DNA from: Ruminococcus sp.
Lineage (GTDB): Bacteria; Bacillota; Clostridia; Oscillospirales; Ruminococcaceae
DNA length: 64,000 bases
Direction of reading: 5' to 3'
NCBI GenBank assembly: GCA_017525915.1
Contig: JAFXSC010000026.1
Coordinates: 118,702 to 182,701 of the forward strand
Part shown: piece after piece, positions 16,720 to 26,010 of the stretch
Numbering within the stretch: position 1 is the stretch's first letter
Layout: every line of letters begins with the position of its first letter
Made by a program: the position numbers and the translations under genes
Notes under the pieces: generated by a model
Told to the model about the DNA's origin: nothing
Seen by the model: the letters and a program-made list of their open reading frames with translations, nothing else
Database searches by the model: none

Positions 16720-17259
16720 TTATGCCGGCATTAAGATCCTTTCTGCCGAAGTTCCCCACTGATTATCGCCGAGGTCACCGGGTCTGAGGTGCCAGATGAG
16801 CAGCGGTATCATACCCACTCCGGTGAGGGCAAGCAGTACGCTCCAGCCGGATTTTCCGATATCGTGGAGCCGCCTGATGTTCAGCGCGAGCATCGGTATG
16901 AATAACAGCAGCGAGCAGAGACTTGAAATACCGGGCAGGATTGATGCGACAACGAGCTGTATCAGCAGTTTCATGAGCTGGTAGAACAGTGCGCCGTACC
17001 AGTATTCAAGAACGGTCGAGCGACCGCTGAAATTGACAAAATTGGTGAAAAACAGCCTTACAGCGTCCTTGAAGCCCACATACACAGGGCTGTTCACTTC
17101 GCCGCTGACCATGAGCGGCACGGCAGACGGCTTCTCCACGGTACTTTCACGCGCCTCGGCAGCCGCTATACGCTGTTCCCAGCCGGGCTGGAGAGAACCG
17201 CAGCTTTCGCAGTATTTCGCGTTTTCAAGGAGCACAGCTCCGCAGTTGGGACATATCAT
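16720..17259 (-). CDS. Zinc-ribbon and DUF805 membrane protein
   Basis: A 179-residue protein with an N-terminal zinc ribbon (CPNCG at 3-7, CESCG near 17-21), an Ala/Glu-rich linker, and a C-terminal DUF805 domain: GRSTVLEYWYGALF, two hydrophobic helices (LVVASILPGISSLCSLLLFIP) and the family signature RRLHDIGKSGWSVLL, ending LGDNQWG. DUF805 proteins are small inner-membrane proteins of unknown role. Its start overlaps the psd stop by 4 bp, so it is the last gene of the phosphatidylserine decarboxylase operon, perhaps lipid-related. Confidence 0.85.
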   Translation of the reverse strand: MICPNCGAVLLENAKYCESCGSLQPGWEQRIAAAEARESTVEKPSAVPLMVSGEVNSPVYVGFKDAVRLFFTNFVNFSGRSTVLEYWYGALFYQLMKLLIQLVVASILPGISSLCSLLLFIPMLALNIRRLHDIGKSGWSVLLALTGVGMIPLLIWHLRPGDLGDNQWGTSAERILMPA

Positions 17260-18143
17260 ACACTTGCCTCCGTTCCTCTGGAATGACAGGCTGAGCCTAT
17301 CCTTTCGCCGTATTTCACGGCAGTTTCAAAGCCCTCCGACGAATTTTTCATAATATCCCCGTCGATATCGGCTCTGTCTTTTTCAAGGAGGACGACGATA
17401 GTTGAACCTCCGAATTCAAATTTTCCCTTTTCGTTTCCGCGAACGATATTTCCGGCACCGTTGCAGTTGCATATCCTTCCGACCATCATCGCGCCGACCT
17501 CTATCTGTGCCGCTCTGCCGAAATTATCGGTATCGAGAAGGGTATACTCGCGGCTGTTGCGCTTGTAGATATTGTACCTTTCGAGCGCGATAGGGTTGAC
17601 GGTGTGGAGCTCGCCGGGAATGAACACATTCTCCGACTTCCTTCCGCTGTCGAAGTAGCAGTAGCGGTGGTAATCGTCCACCTCAAGGCGGAATATCAGG
17701 CAGAGCCCTCCGCGGAAGCCCTCCGCGAGCTTTTTGCTGCCGAGAAGGTCGGAAACGCGGTAGCGCGAGCCCTTTATCCGGAAAATGCTCCTGCGGTCTA
17801 TGCGGTATACCGTAAGCTTCGAGTCGCAGGGACTTATCAGGTGCTCCGGCGTCATATCCACGGGACGCTTTCCGGGAAGAACCTTCCTTGTGAAGAAATC
17901 GTTGTAGGAGCGGAACTTCCTCTGCTCGAACTGCGACATATCAATACCGCTTCTTCTTATAAACGGCTTTATCATGAGCTTTGAGCAGCGGCTGTCCATG
18001 AATGCTCCGGCAGCGCGTGAAAGGAAGGGTGCCGTCATGAATTTGAGGAGACAGCGTCCCCACACCGAGCCGTAGAGCCTTTTCAGGAACTTGTTCTGTC
18101 CTTCGTTCGTGACGATGATATCGCCTTTTCTGGTCTTTATCAT
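17256..18143 (-). CDS. psd: Phosphatidylserine decarboxylase
   Basis: A 295-residue pyruvoyl-dependent decarboxylase that converts phosphatidylserine to phosphatidylethanolamine at the membrane. The self-cleavage site appears as EFGGSTIVVL (GST form), which yields the small alpha chain carrying the pyruvoyl group. The catalytic Asp and His are visible in SPCDSKL, DDYHRYCYFD and GELHTVNP. N-terminal residues are basic and hydrophobic, suited to membrane association. The length and LYGSVWGRCLLKF start match the clostridial (type II) subfamily. It overlaps the genes on both sides by 4 bp. Coupling to a dehydratase-like pair is unusual, and no pssA is visible. Confidence 0.93.
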   Translation of the reverse strand: MIKTRKGDIIVTNEGQNKFLKRLYGSVWGRCLLKFMTAPFLSRAAGAFMDSRCSKLMIKPFIRRSGIDMSQFEQRKFRSYNDFFTRKVLPGKRPVDMTPEHLISPCDSKLTVYRIDRRSIFRIKGSRYRVSDLLGSKKLAEGFRGGLCLIFRLEVDDYHRYCYFDSGRKSENVFIPGELHTVNPIALERYNIYKRNSREYTLLDTDNFGRAAQIEVGAMMVGRICNCNGAGNIVRGNEKGKFEFGGSTIVVLLEKDRADIDGDIMKNSSEGFETAVKYGERIGSACHSRGTEASV

Positions 18144-19369
18144 AATCTTGCGTTAGCGAGCATGAGCTTGATGCGGTTTTCCTGGTTGACTCTTGTAGCG
18201 CCGGGGTCGTAGTCGATAGCGACGATGTTCGCATTGGGATTATCCTGCTTGATAGCGCGGGACATACCCTTTGCGACGATATGGTTCGGCAGACAGCCGA
18301 AGGGCTGGGCGCAGATGATATTCTCAACGCCGGATTTCGCAAGAGCAGCCATTTCAGCCGGAATGAGCCAGCCCTCGCCCATAACGACGCCCTGACTGAT
18401 ATACTGGTCAGCGAGCTTTCTGAGGTGCTCAAAATCGTGGAGGGGCTCGAAGCTTCCCTGCTGCTTCATGACCTTGATGAGCTCCTTCTGCTTTGCGTAG
18501 ATGATCTTATAGCCGAGCTTATAGGCAAGCGACATCTTGTTGTGGTTGTCGTAGATGTCCGCGTCGTTGAAGGTACCTGCGGCGCAGTACATAACGAATT
18601 CAAGGAGTGAGGGCACAACAGGCTCGCAGCCCTCGGAAATGAGGAAGTCCTCGAGGTGATTGTTTGCGAGCGGCGAATACTTGACGTATATCTCGCCGAC
18701 GATGCCGACCTTTATCTTCTTCTCCTTCGAGAGCTCGATAGTAGCGAAATCGTTGAGGATATCGCGGTATATCTTCTTGGTCTTCAGGTACTTCTTATCC
18801 TTCTTGCGGAAGATATTGCCAAGACGGTTCTCCCACTTGTCGAGCATTTTCTTTGAATCACCCTTGTTTATCTCATAGGCGCGGCACTTGTTGTAGCAGG
18901 TCATGAGAAGGTCGCCGTATAGCACGGCGTGAAGGAGCTTGATGAATATAGGCGCAGTAATGCGGAACGCACTGTCTTTCTCGAGACCGCTGAAATTGAG
19001 TGACACAACGGGTATCTGGGGATACTTCCTGTCGAGAGCCTTTCTGAGAAGGTGGATATAGTTGGACGCACGGCAGCCGCCTCCGGTCTGTGTGATGAGG
19101 AGGGCGGTCTTGTCGAGGTCGTATTTGCCGCTGTTGAGAGCGTCCATGAACTGTCCTATTACGAGGAGAGCCGGATAGCAGGCATCGTTGTGGACGTTTT
19201 TCAGTCCCTCGTCAACGACTGCACGAGAATCGTTCTGGAGGAGCTCCATTTTGAAGCCTTCCGCAGCGAATATCTTGCAGAGCATTCTGAAATGGATAGG
19301 AAGCATATCCGGTACGAGGATAGTATGGGTCTTTTTCATTTCCTCGGTGAATTTAACATAATCTGACAT
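18140..19369 (-). CDS. 2-hydroxyacyl-CoA dehydratase-like protein
   Basis: A 409-residue protein homologous to the C-terminal third of the very large (~1400-residue) acyl-CoA dehydratase activase-related proteins of Firmicutes, and more distantly to the HgdB/FldB dehydratase subunits. Cys in NDACYPALLV, GGGCRASNY and QPFGCLPNHI are candidates for iron-sulfur ligands. It is encoded separately here, 27 bp after the gene for the ATPase part, and overlaps psd. The usual chemistry of the family is radical dehydration or reduction driven by an ATP-dependent electron donor. The substrate is unknown. Confidence 0.75.
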   Translation of the reverse strand: MSDYVKFTEEMKKTHTILVPDMLPIHFRMLCKIFAAEGFKMELLQNDSRAVVDEGLKNVHNDACYPALLVIGQFMDALNSGKYDLDKTALLITQTGGGCRASNYIHLLRKALDRKYPQIPVVSLNFSGLEKDSAFRITAPIFIKLLHAVLYGDLLMTCYNKCRAYEINKGDSKKMLDKWENRLGNIFRKKDKKYLKTKKIYRDILNDFATIELSKEKKIKVGIVGEIYVKYSPLANNHLEDFLISEGCEPVVPSLLEFVMYCAAGTFNDADIYDNHNKMSLAYKLGYKIIYAKQKELIKVMKQQGSFEPLHDFEHLRKLADQYISQGVVMGEGWLIPAEMAALAKSGVENIICAQPFGCLPNHIVAKGMSRAIKQDNPNANIVAIDYDPGATRVNQENRIKLMLANARL

Positions 19370-19396
19370 TTAACTACCTCCATAAGTGAATGAGGA

Positions 19397-22339
19397 TCAT
19401 TTATCTGATCTCGGCTGCTCCATAGCCGCAACGAGACTTCTCAGTCTTATCCTTGCGGCGCCGAGGTTGTTTATCTCGTCTATTTTGAGTTGAGTGTAGA
19501 GCTTTCCGTGGCTTTCGAGTATGCTTCTCACCTCATCGCTGGTAACGGCGTCGATTCCGCAGCCGAAGGAAACGAGCTGAATGAGCTGCATATCTGGCTG
19601 GGTGGTGACGTACTGAGCAGCGCGGTAGAGCCTTGAATGATAGGTCCACTGATTGAGGACGCCGAGCTTTGGAGTACGCGCGAGCTGAGCAACGCTGTCC
19701 TCGGTTATCACAGCCATTCCGAGACTGGTGATGAGCTTGTGGATGCCGTGGTTTATCTCCTTGTCGATGTGGTAGGGACGTCCCGCGAGCACGATGATAT
19801 TGCGCTTTTCGGCACGCGCCTGATCTATGATGTCCCTTGCCTTGTTGGCAGTTTCGGTGCGGAAGCGCTCCATAGCCTGATACGCCTTATCGACCGCCTC
19901 GGGTATTTTTCCCTTGACGTTGTACTTCGCAAGCGACCTTGTCATTACGTTTATGACGTTCTTGCGGATATTGAGGTCCATGTAAGGGTGGAGGAAGTTG
20001 CCGGCGTTTAGGCGCGGATTGTTCGCAAGGAGGAGCTCCGGATAATATGCAACGATAGGACAGTTGAAGTGGTTGTCGCTGCCGCCTTCGTCGATATTGT
20101 AGCTCATGCAGGGGTAGAATATGAAATCTGCGCCCTTGTCGAGAAGGTTTTCGATGTGACCGTGAGTGAGCTTTGCAGGATAGCATACCGTATCCGAGGG
20201 GATAGTGTGCTGTCCGAGGTAGTACATACCGCGCGAGCTTTCGTCCGAGACTATCGTGCGGAAGCCGAGGCTCGTGAACAGGGTGTGCCAGAAGGGAAGC
20301 TGTTCATAGAAGCTGAGAGCGAGCGGAAGTCCGACTGTTGCGCGGTACTTCTTCGGCTGACCCGTCTTGACGGTGTTGATGATGCTGTCATATTTGTACT
20401 CGTAGAGGTTGGGAATCTTGTTCTTTACAGCCACACCGCTGCCCTTTTCACAGCGGTTGCCGGAAATGAAACGGCGGCCCTTGCCGAAGTTGATGATGTT
20501 GAGCTGACAGTGAGCCGTACAGCCGCCGCAGTTCGCAGAACGCGAGGTGTAGTTGAAGTTTTTGAGCTCGTCAGCGGATATGAGGGAGGACTTTTCGCCG
20601 GAAACGCGCTCCTTTGCGTAGAGGGCGCAGCCGAAGGCTCCCATAAGACCGGAAATAGCCGGACGGATAACATCCCTGCCCATTTCCTTCTCGAAGGAAC
20701 GCAGTACAGCGTCATTGAGGAAGGTACCGCCCTGCACGACGATATTCCTGCCGAGCTCGTCGGGGGACTTTGCACGGATTACTTTGTAGATAGCGTTCTT
20801 GATGATAGAGCTTGAAAGACCTGCGGAGATGTCCTCAACGGTAGCGCCGTCCTTCTGAGCCTGCTTTACGGAGCTGTTCATGAAAACGGTGCAGCGCGAG
20901 CCGAGGTCAACAGGGTGCTCGGCAAAAAGTCCGAGCTGCGAGAATTCCGCGATATCGTAGCCGAGAGCCATTGCGAAGGTTTGTATGAAAGAGCCGCAGC
21001 CCGAGGAGCAGGCTTCGTTGAGCATGATGCTGTCGATGCTCTTGTTCTTTATCTTGAAGCACTTGATATCCTGTCCGCCGATGTCGATGATGAAGTCAAC
21101 GTCCGGGCAGAAGTAGGCTGCCGCCTTGAAGTGGGCGACGGTCTCGACAATGCCGTGGTCTATCGAAAGACCGGCTTTTATGAGGTCCTCGCCGTAGCCT
21201 GTTACAGCCGAGCCGCGGATAACGATATCCGGGTTCATTTCCGCATAGATACGGCGGAGCTGTTCGGAGATCTTGTCGAGGGGCTGACCCTGGTTGGAGG
21301 AATAGTGGTGGTAGAGTATGCGTCCGTCGTCGGTGATGAGGACGAGCTTTGTGGTGGTCGAGCCGGCGTCTATACCGAGGTACGCATCTCCGGAATATGT
21401 ACGGATATCAGCATATCCAAGGTCGAACTTCTTGTGTCTGTCGATGAATTCGTCATACTCAGCCTGCGAGCGGAAAAGAGGTTCGCCTGTGACAATGCTG
21501 TCGGAAGCCTTTGCGGAAGCCACCTTTTCTATCAGCTCATTTATCTCGAAGCTGTCCGCGGAGGTCGCAGCATAGAGAGAGCAGCCGTAAGCCACGAATA
21601 CCGGAGCCTCGTCCGGGAACACGGCGTGTTCGCTGTCGAGACCGAGAGTGCTAACGAAAGCCTTTCTCAGACCCTTGAGGAAGAACAGAGGACCGCCGAG
21701 GAAAAGCACTTTTCCCTCGATAGAGCGTCCCTGAGCGAGACCGGAAACGGTCTGGTCAACGACTGCCTGGAAGATACTTGCGGCGATGTCCTCACGCCTT
21801 GCACCCTGATTGAGGAGGGGCTGTATATCTGATTTGGCGAATACTCCGCAGCGCGAAGCGATAGGGTAGACCTTCTGGGCATGGAGCGAGAGCTCGTCGA
21901 GCTCATCGGCAGTGATACCGAGGAGGGTTGCCATCTGGTCGATGAAAGCGCCTGTACCGCCGGCACATGAGCCGTTCATACGCTGCTCAACACCGCCCGT
22001 GAGGAAGATTATCTTTGCGTCCTCTCCGCCGAGCTCGATAACAGCGTCAGCGTCGGGGTGGGACTTCTTAACGGCAAGGAAAGCCGCGTGTACTTCCTGC
22101 ACGAAGGATATACCGGCAGAATTTGCAAGTCCGAGACCTGCCGAGCCGGTTATGCACACATTGAAGGTCTCGCCGGGGTGATCGGCGCGGATCAGCTTGA
22201 GCTGGTCGGTAACGGTCTCCTTGACCTTTGAAAGATGTCTCTGGTATTTTGAATAGAGGATATTCCCTTCAGCATCGGTGATAACGGTCTTGACCGTGGT
22301 CGAGCCGACGTCTATTCCGAGAGAGAGCTTGTTTGTCAT
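19397..22339 (-). CDS. Acyl-CoA dehydratase activase-like ATPase (BadF/BcrA type, double)
   Basis: A 980-residue protein with two ASKHA ATPase domains and a third domain. Domain 1 (~1-260) starts LGIDVGSTTVKTV, with cluster-type Cys in NGSCAGGTGAF and SRCGVFAKSD. Domain 2 (~318-580) starts LGIDAGSTTTKLV, with NEACSSGCGSF and SRCTVFMNSS. The ~640-980 region is DUF2229-like, with PSDTVCYPAKLTHGH and a Cys-rich SANCGGCTAHCQL segment before it. Activases of this family bind a [4Fe-4S] cluster between subunits and use ATP to inject low-potential electrons into a dehydratase or double-cubane protein. The partner is most likely the product of the next gene. Confidence 0.85.
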   Translation of the reverse strand: MTNKLSLGIDVGSTTVKTVITDAEGNILYSKYQRHLSKVKETVTDQLKLIRADHPGETFNVCITGSAGLGLANSAGISFVQEVHAAFLAVKKSHPDADAVIELGGEDAKIIFLTGGVEQRMNGSCAGGTGAFIDQMATLLGITADELDELSLHAQKVYPIASRCGVFAKSDIQPLLNQGARREDIAASIFQAVVDQTVSGLAQGRSIEGKVLFLGGPLFFLKGLRKAFVSTLGLDSEHAVFPDEAPVFVAYGCSLYAATSADSFEINELIEKVASAKASDSIVTGEPLFRSQAEYDEFIDRHKKFDLGYADIRTYSGDAYLGIDAGSTTTKLVLITDDGRILYHHYSSNQGQPLDKISEQLRRIYAEMNPDIVIRGSAVTGYGEDLIKAGLSIDHGIVETVAHFKAAAYFCPDVDFIIDIGGQDIKCFKIKNKSIDSIMLNEACSSGCGSFIQTFAMALGYDIAEFSQLGLFAEHPVDLGSRCTVFMNSSVKQAQKDGATVEDISAGLSSSIIKNAIYKVIRAKSPDELGRNIVVQGGTFLNDAVLRSFEKEMGRDVIRPAISGLMGAFGCALYAKERVSGEKSSLISADELKNFNYTSRSANCGGCTAHCQLNIINFGKGRRFISGNRCEKGSGVAVKNKIPNLYEYKYDSIINTVKTGQPKKYRATVGLPLALSFYEQLPFWHTLFTSLGFRTIVSDESSRGMYYLGQHTIPSDTVCYPAKLTHGHIENLLDKGADFIFYPCMSYNIDEGGSDNHFNCPIVAYYPELLLANNPRLNAGNFLHPYMDLNIRKNVINVMTRSLAKYNVKGKIPEAVDKAYQAMERFRTETANKARDIIDQARAEKRNIIVLAGRPYHIDKEINHGIHKLITSLGMAVITEDSVAQLARTPKLGVLNQWTYHSRLYRAAQYVTTQPDMQLIQLVSFGCGIDAVTSDEVRSILESHGKLYTQLKIDEINNLGAARIRLRSLVAAMEQPRSDK

Positions 22340-22390
22340 TTCTTCACCTCAGTAATTGATATACATATTATTCACAGTGCGGGACAGGCA

Positions 22391-23497
22391 TCATTCCTGA
22401 TCGCCGCTGTCGTTATTCTCGTCAGTGTCGCTTTCTGTCTCAGTTTCAGCGGCGGCGGTGGTGGTCTGCTTGGTCGCAGGTTCAGCCGAAACGCCCTTCT
22501 TTACGGTAACAATGAAGCCGCTGTAATTATTTCCGGAAATGGTATACGAAAGTCCGCTCGGAACAGGCACGTCTGTTTCCTCCGCGCCGGGGTCTGCGGC
22601 AACGAAATACACCTCATATTCCTGGCCGCTTTCGTCCTTGAATTCGAGATGTTCGCCGGTGTAGGGGTGCTCCTCGATGAGCTTGATATACTCCTCCATA
22701 CAGAGTCCGTTCTTAGTCATATAGTAAGCGTGCGGTTCGCCGACATAGCGGAAGTGCCACGGCTCGTACTGTATCTTGGTGATGTTCTCCTTGTTCTCGG
22801 GATAGCGCAGAATGAAGCCGTATTTGTAGCAGTTTTCGGTGAACCATGCGTAGTCGCCCGTACCCTGATAGTCATAGTCGGGAATGGTCGAGAAATCGAA
22901 GGCATAGCCGCTCTCGTGTTCGCTGTATCCGGGCTTTGCGACCTTTGTGGACTCCTCGGTGCCGTTGGCTTCGAGGTCAGCCTCATAGAGCTGGCGCTGG
23001 AAATCGGTCGTGCGGTAGGAGCCGTAGATGATAAGGCTGTCGTTGTGGTATTTGTTGTAGAAATCGCCTATCATCTTCGTCATGGCATCGTATACCGGAC
23101 GGAGAATGGTATAGGTCATGTCAACGGTGCCGTAGTATTCGATATTGTTGGCGTAATTCTGTTCGAGGATGCTCACGAGGTCCTCATCTCCGGTGGAGAA
23201 ATACTGGTGGTCGCTGTTGACGAGGATGAGGTCTCCGCGGAACTGGTCCTTTGTGCGGACGAGACAGCTCGAATAGATGATGCGGTTAGGGTCGAGCGGC
23301 TCGGTCACGGGCTCTGTGATATCCGGAACGGTCTCGGTCTGTGCAGCTGTTTCTGCTTCGCCGATCTTTTTGCTGCCGTCGAAGGCGTTCTTAACTATGA
23401 AGGCGCCTGAAGCGAGAAGGACGGCGCATATTGCAAGCTCCGTGATGCGCTTGGTGCGCCGGATGCTTTTTTCCTTGCTGAGTTTTTTCTGAGCCAT
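22391..23497 (-). CDS. D-alanyl-D-alanine carboxypeptidase, VanY/M15B type
   Basis: A 368-residue membrane-anchored peptidase. A basic N-terminus and one TM helix (LAICAVLLASGAFIVKNAF, ~21-39) place the rest outside the cell. The M15 zinc site is complete: H194 in GYSEHESGYAFD, D201 in the same motif, and H248 in EPWHFRYVG with catalytic E245. It would trim the terminal D-Ala from peptidoglycan stem peptides. A C-terminal ~100-residue extension ends in a Thr/Glu-rich tail (TTTAAAETETESDTDE). It ends 51 bp before the activase gene and may be cotranscribed with that operon. Confidence 0.9.
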   Translation of the reverse strand: MAQKKLSKEKSIRRTKRITELAICAVLLASGAFIVKNAFDGSKKIGEAETAAQTETVPDITEPVTEPLDPNRIIYSSCLVRTKDQFRGDLILVNSDHQYFSTGDEDLVSILEQNYANNIEYYGTVDMTYTILRPVYDAMTKMIGDFYNKYHNDSLIIYGSYRTTDFQRQLYEADLEANGTEESTKVAKPGYSEHESGYAFDFSTIPDYDYQGTGDYAWFTENCYKYGFILRYPENKENITKIQYEPWHFRYVGEPHAYYMTKNGLCMEEYIKLIEEHPYTGEHLEFKDESGQEYEVYFVAADPGAEETDVPVPSGLSYTISGNNYSGFIVTVKKGVSAEPATKQTTTAAAETETESDTDENNDSGDQE

Positions 23498-23612
23498 TAT
23501 TTTTACTCCTTGTCTGCCGCTTTAGCGGTAATGCTTTTGTTCTTTGTTTCTGGTATTTGTTATCGTCTGACCTCCGGCAGGAGCCTTCCGGTCAAAACTG
23601 CATTCATATTGT

Positions 23613-23621
23613 ATTATACCA
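23613..23621 (-). promoter_or_regulatory. Extended -10 promoter for the VanY-type gene
   Basis: TGGTATAAT on the minus strand; the -35 region is poor, so an extended -10 is inferred. The leader would be ~110 nt. Confidence 0.5.
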
Positions 23622-23859
23622 TATATTCGTGTGAAAATATAGTGTTGGCGGCACATCTTTGGCATTGAGTTGAAATTCAGAGAGTTTTTGTGTCTTGGTT
23701 TTGTGCATATCGACAGTGATATGGAAATATCTCCGTTCTGCCTCAAATCAGAATTGTACAACTTCCACACATTATTGATGCCGCGATTGTTCACCCCGTC
23801 AAGAGCGTAAAAAAAAGACCTTCTGTTTACCGCTTATTGCACAATCTTTTAAAAAACCC
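23622..23859. other. Intergenic region, no gene supported
   Basis: A 90-codon leftward frame (23522-23794) crosses the promoter above, has no ribosome site, and has a composition unlike its neighbours. I see no RNA or repeat here. Confidence 0.5.
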
Positions 23860-23888
23860 TTGAAATAAGCACAATTTAATGATATAAT
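23860..23888 (+). promoter_or_regulatory. Promoter of the repeat-rich zinc-ribbon gene and mscL
   Basis: TTGAAA, 17 bp, TATAAT, giving a leader of about 113 nt. Confidence 0.8.
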
Positions 23889-23958
23889 AATAATGTCAAG
23901 ATATGCCCTGTCAGACGCGCAGATGTTTTTTCTGTGTACGAATAGAGACAAGCAGCTT

Positions 23959-23978
23959 CCAGCCGTTCTTGCGGCTGG
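23959..23978 (+). promoter_or_regulatory. Leader hairpin
   Basis: Seven-bp G/C-rich stem CCAGCCG/CGGCTGG with a 6-nt loop, ending 17 nt before the AAGGAG ribosome site of the next gene. No T-run follows, so it is not an intrinsic terminator. Confidence 0.4.
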
Positions 23979-24007
23979 TATATTTTACAGTTAAGGAGTG
24001 ATTTTCA

Positions 24008-25531
24008 ATGATTTGTCCTAAGTGTGGAAACGAAAATCCGCCGAAACTCAAATTCTGCGTCAAATGCGGTACCAATCTCGAGAATCCGCAGGAAGTCAAC
24101 TATGAATCGGTCGATATGGGCGGCTATCATACGGAAGAAGAACCCAATGCCGGAAGCTTTAAATTCGGCAGCGGCACCTTCACTATAAGCGACAGAGCTC
24201 CAACAGATTCATCATCATCTGACCTATACACCGCCGACGAACTCAACGCCGACGAAGAAGAATTCGATTTCAGCAGCTTCGATGAGCCATTTATTCCCAA
24301 GCTCGATACGGAAAGAGTTGCCCTGCCTCACAGTCAGCAGGGCGGTATGCCGCAGATGGGCGGTATGTCCCAGATGAACGGTATGCCCCAGATGGGCGGT
24401 ATGCCCCAGATGAACGGAATGCCCCAGATGGGCGGTATGCCCCAGATGGGTGGAATGCCCCAGATGGGCGGTATGCCCCAGATGAATGGTATGCCCCAGA
24501 TGAACGGTATGCCTCAGATGGGCGGTATGCCCCAGCCGATGATGTACGCACAGCCGCAGATAATCGGTTACGACCAGAGCGGTATGCCGATATACGGTCA
24601 GGCTCAGCCGATGATGTATGCCCAGCCGCAGATAATCGGCTACGACCAGAACGGTATGCCCGTTTACGGTCAGGCTCAGCCAATGATGTATGCCCAGCCG
24701 CAGATAATCGGCTACGACCAGAACGGTATGCCCGTTTACGGTCAGGCTCAGCCGATGATGTATGCACAGCCGCAGATGAAGAACGAAAACGGAGAACCGG
24801 TGCAGCAGCCGTTCCCGCAGCCGATGATGTACGGCGGTGTTCCGCCGATGAACGGTATGCCGGTCTATGGTGCTCCGCAGCCGCAGCAGCCTCAGCCTCC
24901 AAAGAAGGAGGATAAGGACCGCGTGGATGTTCCCGATGATTTCTGGGAGTTTTTTGACGGCGGAAAATCAACAAAACACGCCCCCGATGCTATGGACGAT
25001 TTCTTCGGAAAGCACAGCAGCGATATGGGCGGAGCTTCGCAGGACGGCGGAGATTTCGGCAGATTAAAGAAATTTGAGAAGAAGCAGATAGACTATATGG
25101 GCGATACTCCCCTTGTTGACGCGGATAAGCTCAACCCCAACACAGCTTCAAAGTTCAACAAGATGTATATGCGCTCAACGACCACTGCTGTCAATGCAGA
25201 TGATCTTGCTGTAAAGGAGCAGGCTCCCAGGCAGGATTATATGAGAGCAACGCGCGATGTTGACGTAAGCAGGCTGAATGCCTACGAACCGATAAAGTCA
25301 AGGGTAACAATGGGCGCAGCCGGCGAAGCCGATGCCGGTGAGCTCGAAGCTTACGTCCCCGAACACCGTGAAGCCCTTATGTCTGGAGATATGCGTGCGG
25401 TGGAAGCTATCCCGAAGAAGCGTACTACCTATAACGACGAGATAGACGCTATCGAACTCCCTGATTATATGCAGGCGCGTAAGACTGTCAGGGACGATCA
25501 ACCAGAAATTCCCGGCTTGCCGGAAATTTAA
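24008..25531 (+). CDS. Zinc-ribbon protein with Met/Gln/Gly/Pro repeats
   Basis: A 507-residue protein starting with a zinc ribbon (CPKCGNENPPKLKFCVKCG). An acidic segment (~70-95) is followed by about ten 6-residue GMPQMG/N units, then three 24-residue units containing MMYAQPQIIGYDQNGMPVYG. The C-terminal ~190 residues have no TM helix, but show recurring short motifs such as DYM and acidic-flanked Thr (RSTTTAVNADDL, QARKTVRDDQ). Most of the chain is likely disordered. It is followed 31 bp later by mscL, probably in one transcript. I do not recognise the family; a scaffold or phase-separating role is only a guess. Confidence 0.7.
   Translation: MICPKCGNENPPKLKFCVKCGTNLENPQEVNYESVDMGGYHTEEEPNAGSFKFGSGTFTISDRAPTDSSSSDLYTADELNADEEEFDFSSFDEPFIPKLDTERVALPHSQQGGMPQMGGMSQMNGMPQMGGMPQMNGMPQMGGMPQMGGMPQMGGMPQMNGMPQMNGMPQMGGMPQPMMYAQPQIIGYDQSGMPIYGQAQPMMYAQPQIIGYDQNGMPVYGQAQPMMYAQPQIIGYDQNGMPVYGQAQPMMYAQPQMKNENGEPVQQPFPQPMMYGGVPPMNGMPVYGAPQPQQPQPPKKEDKDRVDVPDDFWEFFDGGKSTKHAPDAMDDFFGKHSSDMGGASQDGGDFGRLKKFEKKQIDYMGDTPLVDADKLNPNTASKFNKMYMRSTTTAVNADDLAVKEQAPRQDYMRATRDVDVSRLNAYEPIKSRVTMGAAGEADAGELEAYVPEHREALMSGDMRAVEAIPKKRTTYNDEIDAIELPDYMQARKTVRDDQPEIPGLPEI
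24344..24537 (+). repeat. 18-bp coding tandem repeat (GMPQMG/N)
   Basis: About ten and a half 6-codon units of GGTATGCCCCAGATG plus GGC or AAC, in frame in the zinc-ribbon gene. Confidence 0.9.
24536..24775 (+). repeat. 72-bp coding tandem repeat
   Basis: Three full 24-codon units and a partial fourth, encoding the MMYAQPQIIGYDQNGMPVYG block. Units two and three differ by only a few silent bases. Confidence 0.9.
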
Positions 25532-25562
25532 TATTATTATGAAGGAAAAGGAGTAATCAAAA

Positions 25563-25961
25563 ATGAAGAAGTTCCTTGCAGAATTCAAGGCATTTGCACT
25601 CAAAGGCAACGTAATGGATATGGCTATCGGTGTTATCATCGGTGCTGCGTTCGGAGCTATCGTCACCGCATTCACCGATGACTTCATCAATCCTATCATC
25701 GCTGCTATCGGCGGCGCAGAAGTCGGCGGTCATACAGAGATCGGAAGCACCGGTCAGTACATAGAGTGGGGTCACTTCATCACAGCCATTATCAACTTCA
25801 TCATAATGGCATTCTGCGTATTCCTTATGCTCAAGGGCATGAACGCTCTCATGTCCGTCGGCAAGAAGAAGGAAGAGGAAAAGCCCGCTGAGCCTCCGAA
25901 GGAAGAAGTTCTCCTTACAGAGATCAGAGACCTCCTCAAGCAGCAGGCCAACAAGCAGTAA
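25563..25961 (+). CDS. mscL: Large-conductance mechanosensitive channel
   Basis: A 132-residue homopentameric channel that opens under membrane tension to release solutes. It has the amphipathic N-terminal helix KKFLAEFKAFALKGN, the pore helix VMDMAIGVIIGAAFGAIVTAFTDD with the Gly/Ala-rich constriction, a periplasmic loop, TM2 (HFITAIINFIIMAFCVFLML) and a C-terminal charged bundle (KEEVLLTEIRDLLKQ). The length is typical. RBS AAAAGGAGT precedes the ATG. It sits 31 bp after the repeat-rich zinc-ribbon gene, which is an uncommon partner. Confidence 0.96.
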   Translation: MKKFLAEFKAFALKGNVMDMAIGVIIGAAFGAIVTAFTDDFINPIIAAIGGAEVGGHTEIGSTGQYIEWGHFITAIINFIIMAFCVFLMLKGMNALMSVGKKKEEEKPAEPPKEEVLLTEIRDLLKQQANKQ

Positions 25962-26010
25962 CCTCTGAACAATGATCACCGTAAGGTGATATCTGAGAGA
26001 AGTAATTTTT

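Noticed and set aside
23522-23794. 90-codon leftward frame upstream of the VanY-type gene
   Set aside because: Crosses the likely promoter, lacks a ribosome site and resembles noncoding sequence in composition.
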